From Syngnathus acus (lineage: Eukaryota > Chordata > Actinopteri > Syngnathiformes > Syngnathidae), in assembly GCF_901709675.1 (NCBI RefSeq), contig NC_051094.1:19310501-19374500 (forward strand): 64,000 bases of DNA, in the 5' to 3' direction. This document shows, piece after piece, positions 9,173-18,491 of the stretch (its first letter is position 1; the number at the start of each line of letters is the position of its first letter). Below the pieces are notes generated by a model. The model saw only the letters and a list, made by a program, of their open reading frames with translations. It searched no databases and was not told the origin of the DNA. Position numbers and translations under genes: made by a program.

Positions 9173-12100
9173 TCTTAGACTTAGACTTAGACTTAGACAG
9201 AACTTTATTGTCATTTTGTCAACACTAGGTGTGTACAAAACGAAATTTCGTTGCATACGGCTTTCAGCAATGTAGAGGTATTTCGGCTGGTTAAAAAAAA
9301 AGTGACATTCTATATAAAAATATGAGATAAGATAATTATAAAGTACAAAGTGCAGCAGTGATAAAGTATGTGAACAGTGCAGGAGACAAAAACAGTATTT
9401 ACAAGTGTGCAGAGGAATGCTACGTTTGAATGTTCAGCAGTCTGACGACAGCAGGGAAAAAACTATTGCAGAACCTGGTGGACCTGCAGCGGATGCTGCG
9501 AAACCTCTTCCCAGAGGGCAGCAGGGAGAACAGTCCATGGTGGGGGTGTGATGGGTCACTGATAATATTTCGGGCTCGGGACACGCAGCGCTGGGATGAC
9601 AAGTCCTGAATGGAGGGAAGAGGAGCCCCGATGATCCTCTCTGCTGTCCTCACCACTCTCCTCAGGTTCTTCCAATCGGAGGCGCTGCAACCTCCACACC
9701 ACACCGAGAGACAGCTTGTCAGAATGCTCTCTATGGTGCTTCGGTAGAACGTCCTCATGATGGGTGGGGGCAGGTGGGCTCTCCTCATCCTCCGCAGGAA
9801 GTACAAGCGCTTCTGTGCCCTCTTGACCAGTGTTGTGGTGTTCACAGTCCAGGTGAGGTCGTCTGTGATGTGGACTCCCAGGAATTTAGTGCTGCTGACC
9901 ACCTCCACAGCTGAGCTGTTGATGATCAGTGGAGCGTGGTGAGGCTGGTTCTTCCTGAAGTCGACGATGATCTCCTTCGTCTTCTCCACATTCAGGATCA
10001 GGCTATTTTCTCTGCACCAGCCCACCAACTGCTCCACCTCCTCTCTGTAGTCCAGGTCGTTGTTGTCCCTGATGAGGCCCACCACCGTTGTGTCGTCTGC
10101 AAACTTCACGATGTGATTGGTGGTGAACCTGGGGGCGCAGTCGTGTGTCATCAGGGTGAACAGCAGGGGGCTCAGGACGCAGCCCTGAGGGGAGCCTGTG
10201 CTGAGGGTGATGACATCGGAGGTGTTCTGTCCGACCCGGACTGACTGAGGTCTGTTGGTGAGGAAGTCTAGCAGCCAGTTCCGAAGGGGGGTGCTGAAGC
10301 CCAGGTGTTCCAGTTTTTCCACCAGATGTTGTGGAATGATGGTATTAAACGCTGAGCTGAAGTCCAGGAACAGCAACCGCACGTGGGTGTTCCTCTCCTC
10401 CAGGTGAGCCAGGCTCAGGTGAAGAACGGAGGAGATGGCATCCTCAGTGGAGCGGTTCTGCCGGTAGGCAAACTGGAACGGATCGAATGTTGGGGGGAGT
10501 CTGGAGACGATGTGATCTTTGAGCAGCCTTTCGAAGCACTTCATCATGATGGGAGTCAGTGCCACAGGTCTGTAGTCATTCCATGAGGTGATTTGAGGTT
10601 TCTTCGGCACCGGAATGATGGAGGCAGCCTTGAAGCACACTGGCACTTTGGCTTGGTCCAGCGAGATGTTAAAAATGTCTGTGATGACACCAGCCAGCTG
10701 GCCTGCACATTCCTTGAACACCCGCCCAGGTATGTTGTCGGGGCCTGGGGCCTTACGTGGGTTGACTCTTCTCAGAGTCTTCCACACGTCGGCTGAGTCA
10801 AGGCAGAGGACCTCCTCTTCCTGGTGGGGAACAGTTTTAACTGCCGGAGTGCTGTTTAGTGCCTCAAAACGCCCAAAGAAGTTATTTAGACCATTTAGGA
10901 AGTCAGCATCAACCTCACCCACCGGGGGGGAGGGTGAGTTGTAGTCCGTGATCGCCCGTATGCCTTGCCACATACTCCTGGTGTTATTGGCGTCGTGGAA
11001 AAAATCCTGAATTTTCCGACTGTGGCTTCGCTTCGCTAGCCTGATGGCACGGTTCAAGTTGGCTCTCGCTGTCCTCAGTGCCTCCTTGTCGCCAGACTTG
11101 AAGGCTGAGTTCCGTGCTCGTAGCATATGACGTACATCCTCAGTCATCCAGGGTCGTTGGTTGGCTCGGGTGATGATGTTCTTAGTGGTGCTGACGTCCT
11201 CGGAGCATTTGTTGATGTAGGCTGACACAGTCATGGCGTACTCATCAATGTTGATCTGATTGTCATATGTTGCTGCTGATTTGAACATGTCCCAGTCAGA
11301 GCACTCAAAGCAGTCCTGGAGTGCCTCCATGGCCCCCTCAGACCACACCCTCACCTGCTTCACTGTGGGTTTTGCTCTGATCAGCAGGGGCCTGTATGCA
11401 GGGATTAGCATAACAGATAGGTGGTCTGAAGAGCCGAGGTGGGGGCGGGGGGCTGCTCTGAATGCATCCTTTATATTGGTGTAAACCAAGTCCAGAGTGT
11501 TCTCTCCCCGAGTTGGAAAATCCACGTGTTGGTAAAAATGAGGGAGAATAGTCTTCATGCTAGCCTGGTTGAAGTCCCCAGCAATGATGAAAACCCCCTC
11601 TGTGTGCGTGGATTGCAGCTCACTGATCGTCCGATAGAGAACCCTCATGGCCTCTTTAGTGTTAGCGCTAGGAGGCACGTACACAGCCGTGATGCTAACA
11701 ACAGTAAACTCTCTGGGCAGGTAGAAGGGTCTACAGTTAACAGTCAAAAGCTCGATGTCCGAAGAGCAGAAGCTGGCGACAGATCTAGCATTTTTGCACC
11801 AGTTGTTGTTGATGTAGACACACAGCCCACCTCCTCGGGATTTACCGCTTAGCTCGCTGTTTCTGTCGGCGCGGAATGTAGCGAGCCCCTCCAGGCTAAC
11901 GGCGTTGTCCGGCATTGATGAGTTCAGCCATGTCTCCGTCAGGATGAGAGCGCAGCAGTTCCTAACTTCCCTCTTTGAAGAGAGTTCCAGTTTTAGATGG
12001 TCCATTTTATTATCCAGTGAGCGGACGTTGGAGAGGAAGATGGATGGAAGCGGCGGTTTGTAGGGGTTAGCTCTCAGCTTAGCCGTTAGCCCACCTCGAC

Positions 12101-12449
12101 AGCCGCGCTTTCGCCGCCGGTCACACCGCCTACGCTTACTCCTCCTCCGGCGTGTGCTGCCCGGCGAGCCCGCTGCGTCGTGAGCTCCTGGGGCTAGCGC
12201 CCTAAGCACTCCGAGGCTACGCAAACAGACCAGGGTAGTTGTGGCTACGAGTCCGAAAACACTCGATGACCGTACCTCCAGCAGGCGCTGGCGATCGTAC
12301 ACTACTCTACTGGATGGATGAACTAAACTTTGTGTTGTTTGTAGTGTCCTAGGCGACATATTTTGTGAATATCCCCGTAGATTGCTGAGACGCGTAGCGG
12401 CCGCGGCCGACTGGGGCGCCGCCATCTTGGATCTCTTCCGGGGGGGGGT
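9173..12449 (-). mobile_element. Rex1-like LINE, apparently full length
   Basis: The element reads on the minus strand from about 12449 (CCGGAAGAGATCCAAGATGG) to a tail of GACTTA/TAAGTC hexamer repeats at 9173-9195. One long open frame (9420-12425) fills it. The short 3' untranslated region contains CAACGAAATTTCGTTTTGTA and ATGACAATAAAG, a common ending for Rex1-like elements. A near-identical relative lies at 18492-21628. No clear target duplication was found for this copy. Confidence 0.82.
9420..12425 (-). CDS. LINE endonuclease-reverse transcriptase polyprotein (1001 aa), intact frame
   Basis: The protein nicks target DNA and reverse-transcribes the element's RNA from the nick. Residues 92-108 form a very basic patch (RRRRSKRRRCDRRRKRG). 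The apurinic-type endonuclease follows, with SNVRS near 132, LTETWL near 162, GDFN at 283 and SSDH at 332. The reverse transcriptase has DNIPGR near 563, NDYRPVALTPIMMKCFERL near 616, FLDFSSAFNTI near 686, TGSPQGCVLSPLLF near 743 and FADDTTVV at 775. All expected catalytic residues are visible and there is no internal stop. The start is the first Met, 24 bases below the putative 5' end. The copy at 18492-21628 shares almost the whole sequence but has a frameshift, so this is the better candidate for a recently active source. No separate ORF1 is seen. Confidence 0.85.
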   Translation of the reverse strand: MAAPQSAAAATRLSNLRGYSQNMSPRTLQTTQSLVHPSSRVVYDRQRLLEVRSSSVFGLVATTTLVCLRSLGVLRALAPGAHDAAGSPGSTRRRRSKRRRCDRRRKRGCRGGLTAKLRANPYKPPLPSIFLSNVRSLDNKMDHLKLELSSKREVRNCCALILTETWLNSSMPDNAVSLEGLATFRADRNSELSGKSRGGGLCVYINNNWCKNARSVASFCSSDIELLTVNCRPFYLPREFTVVSITAVYVPPSANTKEAMRVLYRTISELQSTHTEGVFIIAGDFNQASMKTILPHFYQHVDFPTRGENTLDLVYTNIKDAFRAAPRPHLGSSDHLSVMLIPAYRPLLIRAKPTVKQVRVWSEGAMEALQDCFECSDWDMFKSAATYDNQINIDEYAMTVSAYINKCSEDVSTTKNIITRANQRPWMTEDVRHMLRARNSAFKSGDKEALRTARANLNRAIRLAKRSHSRKIQDFFHDANNTRSMWQGIRAITDYNSPSPPVGEVDADFLNGLNNFFGRFEALNSTPAVKTVPHQEEEVLCLDSADVWKTLRRVNPRKAPGPDNIPGRVFKECAGQLAGVITDIFNISLDQAKVPVCFKAASIIPVPKKPQITSWNDYRPVALTPIMMKCFERLLKDHIVSRLPPTFDPFQFAYRQNRSTEDAISSVLHLSLAHLEERNTHVRLLFLDFSSAFNTIIPQHLVEKLEHLGFSTPLRNWLLDFLTNRPQSVRVGQNTSDVITLSTGSPQGCVLSPLLFTLMTHDCAPRFTTNHIVKFADDTTVVGLIRDNNDLDYREEVEQLVGWCRENSLILNVEKTKEIIVDFRKNQPHHAPLIINSSAVEVVSSTKFLGVHITDDLTWTVNTTTLVKRAQKRLYFLRRMRRAHLPPPIMRTFYRSTIESILTSCLSVWCGGCSASDWKNLRRVVRTAERIIGAPLPSIQDLSSQRCVSRARNIISDPSHPHHGLFSLLPSGKRFRSIRCRSTRFCNSFFPAVVRLLNIQT

Positions 12450-12630
12450 AATCGGACGTCAAGCGTTTTGTGTGGCGGGCTCCATCTAGTGTGGAAACTG
12501 AGAAGTGCTCAAGCTGTTGTGCGGGCCACATTCAATTATGTTTTCAGAATTTGCTGCGGGCCAAAAAAAACTGGACCGCGGGCCGCAGTTGGCCCGCGGG
12601 CCGTAGTTTGGACACCCCTACTGTAGACTA
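12450..12630 (+). mobile_element. hAT (Charlie-like) terminal fragment
   Basis: The segment ends GGCCCGCGGGCCGTAGTTTG then GACACCCCTA. This is the 'gcgggcc...ttggacacccct' terminus typical of vertebrate hAT elements and similar to the ends at 49294-49619 and 54961-57383. Only one terminus is recognised; the left side abuts the Rex1-like LINE. No coding capacity. Confidence 0.55.
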
Positions 12631-12702
12631 ATCAAACTATATATAAGTGCTGTCGTAATTATGTCTCTGCTGATCAGTTATTATTTTCATTTTCTTTTTT
12701 CA

Positions 12703-13847
12703 GAATGGAAAACCTCTGGACGCTCCATCAACTGCCAGCGGCGGTCACGGCCAAAGTGGTGGCCTTAAAAACCACAACAAAATATTCAAGATGGGCCCTA
12801 AAAGAGGATGGCACGGTGGAGGCTGGGGCCTCCCACTGTAATACAGTGGTGGCCCTCTGTGATGGCCACCATTTGTGCAAATATTCTTTTTGAATATTTT
12901 GCCTCCGATGTCTCTGTTGGAGGCACTTTTCCATTTATTAATTTTGGCCGGGGAAAAGAAAAAGGGGTCCTCCTCTCCCGGCACAACACTACCATTTATG
13001 TGGCTGGGGGATAGAGGTGATGCCAGATTTGGAGGTGAAGGGGACAGCTCTGCTTTACCCTTCAAGCATTGGCAGAGCCTTGAAGGACATCCGCCACGAG
13101 GAGGGTGTCCTTTTCACGACAGACGGCATTGTCTCTGCTGTAAGATCAATCTCTCTCTTTTCGCTCCCTCTCTTTCATGAAGTAGTGATGTTTAATCTGT
13201 CTTTCTTTTTTAGATCCGCCCCATCAGGATGGTGCTGTCACGTGGGTCGACGGTCCCATTAGGCATCTTTTATTTCAAAAAGTAAACTGACTGTTCTCTC
13301 TCTCTCTGTCACACTATGTGTGTGTGTGTGTGTGTGTACGTGTGTGTGTGTGTGTGTGCGTGCGTGCATGAGTGTGCGTGTGTGTGCATGTGCGTGTGTG
13401 GGCGTGTGTCTCTAAATATAGATATATCACACACACTCACATTTCACCTGAGTAAGGTGCCTTAGGGCATCAAGGCCTGATCCCTTCCAAGCTTTTGATA
13501 GCTCCCTTAATATCACCTGTGCAGAGTTTGCTGACGATCATGTATATTAGAGGAGGGAGATGTCTAAACATGCAAGACACTGGTTTTGTAGGACAGGAAT
13601 TTGACACCAGTTTCTTGAGTATTTCTCTAGCTTTATTGCCTTAGTAATTGTAGCCTAGATCTATATTTCAACAGCTAGTACTAATTTGACATTTTCATTA
13701 TAGGATCAAAGGGAAATTTAGGTGGTCAGGTGGCGAGAGACCAACATTTTTCATCTAACAGTTGGACAGCGGGTGTCCCTGACGCACCTGAAAACATCGT
13801 GTTCCGGTGGCCTGGAGCTCCACTCCACGGAAAATACTGTGATAAAG
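12703..13847 (+). pseudogene. Degenerate spliced gene with OB-fold-like exons
   Basis: Three exon-like blocks with splice signals lie in a row. Block 1 follows a strong pyrimidine tract and CAG at 12702 and ends with a GT donor after 13139; it reads AAVTAKVVALKTTTKYSRW, later FPFINFGRGKEKGVLL, and ends VLFTTDGIVSA, with frame changes between them. Block 2, 13214-13281, follows TTTAG and continues in phase with IRPIRMVLSRGSTVP. Block 3, 13704-13847, follows ATTATAG, reads VGQRVSLTHLKTSCSGGLEL and ends AAAG before GT. The pattern of short beta-type strands and 'VGQRVSLTHLK' resembles OB-fold (nucleic-acid-binding) domains of fish proteins; this is inference, and no named gene is recognised. An in-frame TAG near 13719 and frameshifts in block 1 suggest a pseudogene. 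It could also be a host-derived segment carried by a repeat. Confidence 0.42.
13313..13420. repeat. (TG)n microsatellite
   Basis: An interrupted TG/GTGTGC run with a few CG and AT changes, lying downstream of the OB-like exons. Confidence 0.9.
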
Positions 13848-14144
13848 GTACCTAAAGCAAGCAGTTTTTTCCCATGTGTATAAACAAAGGTATTCTAAAT
13901 TGAATCAATACTGTTATTTACTTGGGATGCACTGCTATCAGTGGCTCATCATCATTAAGGTTGAAGTCAGATTCATGCTTTAGGAGTTTTCTCAAAATCT
14001 GGATCACCAACTTTATAAGATTTTGTCTCAGATACAGCCCTATCAGGAAGACATACAATTTCACTTGCTTCCTTGACTGTATAAAATCATAGTGGTTGTG
14101 ATTATGGTCATGAAATTAATCAAATTGTTTTAGGTTTTAAGTTT

Positions 14145-14280
<136 letters not shown>

Positions 14281-14420
14281 GGTGGACTCTTGTGACAGAC
14301 CCCAGCACAGTAATATCAGTGTGATAGAGGACAACTTACCAACAACGTTGACAGCCGGAGTGCCTGAGAGAGCGGAGGCTTCGTGGCCGTTTGTCTACCG
14401 TCGATCATCGGACACAAAGT

Positions 14421-15089
14421 ATGGCTGCGGATCAAGAGGTTTGTACGGCTTCGTGCACCAACTGCACCCTTCTCTTAGAGAGGTTGTCCCTGCTAGAGGG
14501 ACGTGTCCGCCAGTTAGAGCAGAATTGCGCGATAACAGTAGATGTGGCGGACACAGACGCGGACTGTAGTCAGCCCGCTAACCCAGTTAGCATTAGCCCC
14601 AAGCAGCTTGCTAATCACGATGAGCCAGGTAAGACGCATAGCCGCCCAAAGTCATCTCGGTCTACTGGCCCTCGCACTTTGGTCATAGGTGACTCCATTA
14701 CCCGAAATATTACGCTTAAAAATCCAGCCACGGTAATGTGTATTCCTGGGGGCAGAGCACCCGACATAGAAGCTAATCTTAGGGAGCTGACTCGCAATAG
14801 GTCTAGTCAACAGCGTAGTTCCAACAACACTAGCTACTCGGATATAGTGATACACGTCGGCTCCAATGATGTTAGGATGAGACAATCAGAGATCACAAAG
14901 AAAAACATAGCGAGGACTTGTGATCTCGCCAGAAAGATGAGTCGGCATCGAGTATTTGTCTCTGGCCCCCTGCCTGGGAGAGGCACTGATGAGAGGTTTA
15001 GTAGATTAGTCTCCCTTAATCGATGGATGGCTGGGTTCTGTAAAAAGCAGGGACTGTATTTTATAGATAACTGGCCCTCCTTCTGCTGA
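14421..15089 (+). pseudogene. L2-like ORF1, esterase-type, truncated
   Basis: Residues from Met-1 (MAADQEVCTASCTN) include a short heptad-like segment (LLLERLSLLEGRVRQLEQN) that may be a coiled coil. An SGNH/GDSL-type esterase follows: LVIGDSITRN is the nucleophile block and HVGSNDVR the Asn block. Esterase domains are known in ORF1 of CR1/L2-type LINEs, where their role is uncertain (possibly lipid or protein interaction). A deletion of about 16 bp near 15085, relative to the copy at 34177, shifts the frame and stops the protein at NWPSFC. That is just before the DGLHPN block that would supply the catalytic Asp and His. Those bases are still present downstream (15097-15114) in another frame. 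Confidence 0.8.
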
Positions 15090-15199
15090 GGAAGGACGGC
15101 CTTCACCCTAACCGTGAAGGCGCCTTCACTCTTTCTAGGAATATAGATTACTGTTTGAGCCACTCATGACAGGTCACTTTAGAGCAGGCCGGGGCACAG

Positions 15200-17045
15200 G
15201 TGATTAGACCACCTGTCAGGATGGGTTTGGAGTCTGTTAAGTTAAAGTTAACTAGCGCTAGGCTAGACTTCCAGCATGCACATAGCTCCTCGTGTAGACT
15301 AGAGTGTGACAGTTTGAATAGTGCGACAGTACACATAAACACACTTTCTACTGGGGTAGTAGACAAATCCAATCACTCCACCCCGACCGGTTTTGCTGAT
15401 GAAACGGTGCCTGTTTCAGATAATTTTACATGTGTAACAAATATTTACTATCAAATTCCCACGGTCGTATCGTCCCACCGCGCTAACAAACATTTGAGAG
15501 GAGATGTCAGGCCTAGAGAACACAATCTTACTCGCATCTCGTTTAAAAATCCTTCGATAGATACGCACCCTGATCGACCGATTACACTTAAACTCGGTTT
15601 TATGAATATTAGATCGCTTCATACGAAAGCAGTTCTCGTTAATGACCTCATCACGGAACATAATCTAAACGTTTTTGGTCTCTGCAAGACCTGGTTAAAA
15701 CCTAATGAACTGCTGCCGCTTAACGAGGCCTCGCCTCCAAATTTTGTGAGCTCGCATGTGGCGCGTCCTCGAAAAAAGGGTGGGGGTGTCGCCCTCATCT
15801 CAAATTCCGAGCTTAGATTTAGGCCTCGTTCGATCAACGTATTTAAAACATTTGAAGTTCTCACTGTCCGATCCACCGCTTTACCGTCATTTTATCTTGC
15901 TGTTATTTACCGTCCACCCGGGGCTTACTCTGGCTTCCTGGATGAATTTTCAGAATTCGTGGCTGATCTAATGACCAATGCGGATAATATAATTATCATG
16001 GGCGATTTCAACATCCACATGAATTTACCGTCAGAGCCACTTACTTCGGCGTTTCACTTTAACTGATACGTTTGGTTTTACGCAAGCCGTACAGGCAGCA
16101 ACGCATAAGAATGGAAATACCTTAGATCTGGTATTATCCCGAGGACTTGCAACCTCAAATATAGCAGTACTGCCGTACACTACTGTTCTGTCTGATCATT
16201 ACTTAATAAAATTTGAAATTTTAGTTCCTTGTCAAAGACAAGAGAGCAATCAGAATTATAGGAGCCGTAATGTTAACTCCATGACTGCAACTGCGCTATC
16301 TGAGTTACTGTCGCCGGCAACCGCCATATTTCCCGCATACATCGGCTCTATTGATAATCTTACAAATGAATTCAATGCGACTTTGTTAAATGCCATCGAC
16401 TCTGTGGCGCCGCTACGTCTGAAAACCCGCCGTAGATTGCCTACTCCGTGGTTCACAGATGAAACACGTATGCTTAAGCAATTATGTAGAAAGCATGAGC
16501 GCAGATGGCGTTTAACCAAACTTGAGGTTTTCCATCAGGCATGGCAGGACAGCCTCCTGAAATATAAAGATGCGCTTATCTTAGCAAAAACTCATTATTT
16601 TTCACAAGTTATTAATCTCAATAAAAACAATCCTAAACACCTATTTGATACAGTGGCAAAGCTGACACTACGCCAGCCGACCCCCGATAGTTCCTTCCAC
16701 TCAGCTGACGAGTTCATGAAATCTTTTGCTCAAAAGATTGAATCCATTAGGGACGACATCAAGAATACCATTCCAATCGCTCAGTCGAGACCGCCGTCTA
16801 CCAGCGCTGATGATCATGTAATAACCCTCTCAAATTTTAAAAGCGTGTCCCTTGAAAGGCTTACACAATTGTTTAGTGCGGCTAAACAAACAACATGTTT
16901 ACTCGACCCTCTTCCAGCCAAACTACTTAAAGAATTATTTCAAATTTTAGGACCGTCCGTCTTAAATATAATCAATCTGTCTGTCTCCTCTGGGATAGTG
17001 CCAACAGCCTTTAAAACCGCTATCATTAAACCGTTACTTAAGTGA
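15200..17045 (+). pseudogene. L2-like ORF2, endonuclease and first half of reverse transcriptase, broken
   Basis: The endonuclease begins near 15590 with LKLGFMNIRSLHTK, then CKTWL, MGDFNIH and, in a second frame, VLSDHYLI near 16190. The usual catalytic Glu of the 'TETWL' block is Lys here (CKTWL). Frame breaks occur at 16063 (stop after SAFHFN) and between there and 16281. The linker has TPWFTDE and KHERRWR. The reverse transcriptase starts LDPLPAKLLKELFQ and IVPTAFKTAIIKPLLK, then meets TGA at 17043 where the other copy has CGA (Arg). Reading resumes with DPDCLSNYRPVSNLPF until the retroposon at 17153. Confidence 0.78.
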
Positions 17046-17152
17046 CCAAATCTTGACCCGGACTGTCTCAGTAATTATAGGCCAGTTTCAAACCTCCCAT
17101 TCATAGTAAAACTTCTTGAAAAAGTAGTAGCGCAGCAGCTTATCGATTACAT

Positions 17153-17953
17153 GGTTTCCTCCCCCACCGTCTGTTGTCTTCCGGGTTAGAGCACGCTGGC
17201 GTCAGATTTGTTGACTGCCGCTTCTGTCCCGGACCGTGTCCGTTACTTGTTTTTCGTTTTCCCGTTTTCAGTGCACCCGTCTCTTTTATTTTTCTCGTGT
17301 TGTCTTTCGTCCACCTCGCATCCCCGCAGCTCCGCTCTCACCTATCTGTTTCCTCTCCCTCGGACTACCAACTACGTTAGCCAGCTGGCTAACAGCCAAC
17401 TGGCCAAAACCACCACCGGACCCTCCTGCCTCCCGACTCGGAGCCTGTGGCCGCCTGCTGTGGACTCGACGGCAGCTCTGGCCCGGCTCTCTGGCCTTCC
17501 GTCCGGCGTCCTTGGGGGACGGGCTCCACTCCCTGCGGGCTCGCCAACTGTGGCTCTGCTATGTGCCGCCGTGGTGCGTTGGGGCCTGCCGTTCGAGCGG
17601 GTGCAGTCGAGGTCGACCGGCATCACCACCTGGTCCACTGCTGCTTCCACACGAGGCTGGGATCCTTCGCCGTCGCCGCTACATCTGACCAGCATTTCCC
17701 CGATGGCTCACCCATCTCCTCTTTTTGGACTACCAACCCCCCGTCACCCCCACCTCCCGTACTGGCAACCTCAACAACCTCCGCTCCCGCCCCTCCTGCT
17801 CCTCCATCCATCTCCTTCGCACTGCTGACCGATGTCTTGTTAACTATAACCTACTGTCTCTCCCCCCCCCCACTCTTTTTTATTCCATGTAAAAGCGACT
17901 TTGGGTTATTGAAAAGCTCTATATAAATTGAATGAATTATTATTATTATTATT
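17153..17953 (+). mobile_element. TTA-tailed retroposon with unrecognised GC-rich body
   Basis: The uninterrupted LINE copy reads straight from TTGATTACATAG to TCGCCAATAATCG, whereas here about 800 bp intervene. The insert ends with a GGGTTATTGAAAAGCTCTAT segment followed by ATTATTATTATTATT, a 3' end typical of LINE-mobilised elements. The target duplication appears to be only ATGG or less. The 5' 650 bp is C-rich and matches nothing else in the window. Frames of 100-200 codons exist but are proline/serine-rich and overlap in several phases, so no protein is claimed. It may be a SINE-like element or a captured transcript. Confidence 0.6.
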
Positions 17954-18491
17954 ATGGTCGCCAATAATCGATATGACTCTTTTCAGTCTTGTTTTAGAGC
18001 TAATCATTCCACTGAGACAGCACTTGCTAAAGTGACTAACGATCTCCTCATAGCTATGGATTCAAACACTTCATCTGTATTGTTACTACTCGATCTTAGT
18101 GCTGCCTTCGACACTGTAGACTTCGATATTTTATTCGGGCGTCTTAAAAGTTGTGTTGGTATTTCAGGGTCAGCACTAGGCTGGTTCTATTCCTATCTAT
18201 CAGACAGGACGCACCGAGTGGTCCATGGCAATACGTCCTCTGAGCTCTATAATGATACGTGTGGTGTCCCACAGGGATCGGTACTCGGACCAATTCTATT
18301 CAATATTTATATGATTCCGCTTGGGGACATAATACGTAAATATAATATTAGTTTTCAATGTTACGCGGATGACACCCAATTATATATGCCGTTATCGATG
18401 ACAGGGCCGCGGGACTGTTGTAATCTTGAGGCGTGCCTTGCGGAGATCAAGCAATGGATGTCTCTCAACTTCCTTCGTCTTAACCCAGATA
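17954..18491 (+). pseudogene. L2-like reverse transcriptase, central part
   Basis: The frame continues the ORF2 reverse transcriptase after the TTA-tailed insert: [50 protein letters not shown] and the catalytic YADDTQLY near 18360. It is cut at LRLNPD by the Rex1-like LINE, and the terminal LRLRLRQTLL residues of the open frame are read from that element's tail. The remaining C-terminal part is at 21633 onward. Confidence 0.8.

Noticed and set aside
9757-11852. Several plus-strand open frames of 60-140 codons opposite the LINE polyprotein (and their repeats at 19064-21159)
   Set aside because: They are antisense shadows of the intact 1001-codon LINE frame and have no domains.
9173-12449. 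A target duplication for the first Rex1-like LINE, and continuation of the LINE at 8120-9172 beyond it
   Set aside because: No matching flanks were found, and the DNA after 12449 is hAT-like and not the missing reverse transcriptase, so a simple nested insertion is not supported.
17208-17926. Proline- and serine-rich frames up to 206 codons in the TTA-tailed retroposon
   Set aside because: Three overlapping frames are open because the DNA is C-rich; no start context or domain.
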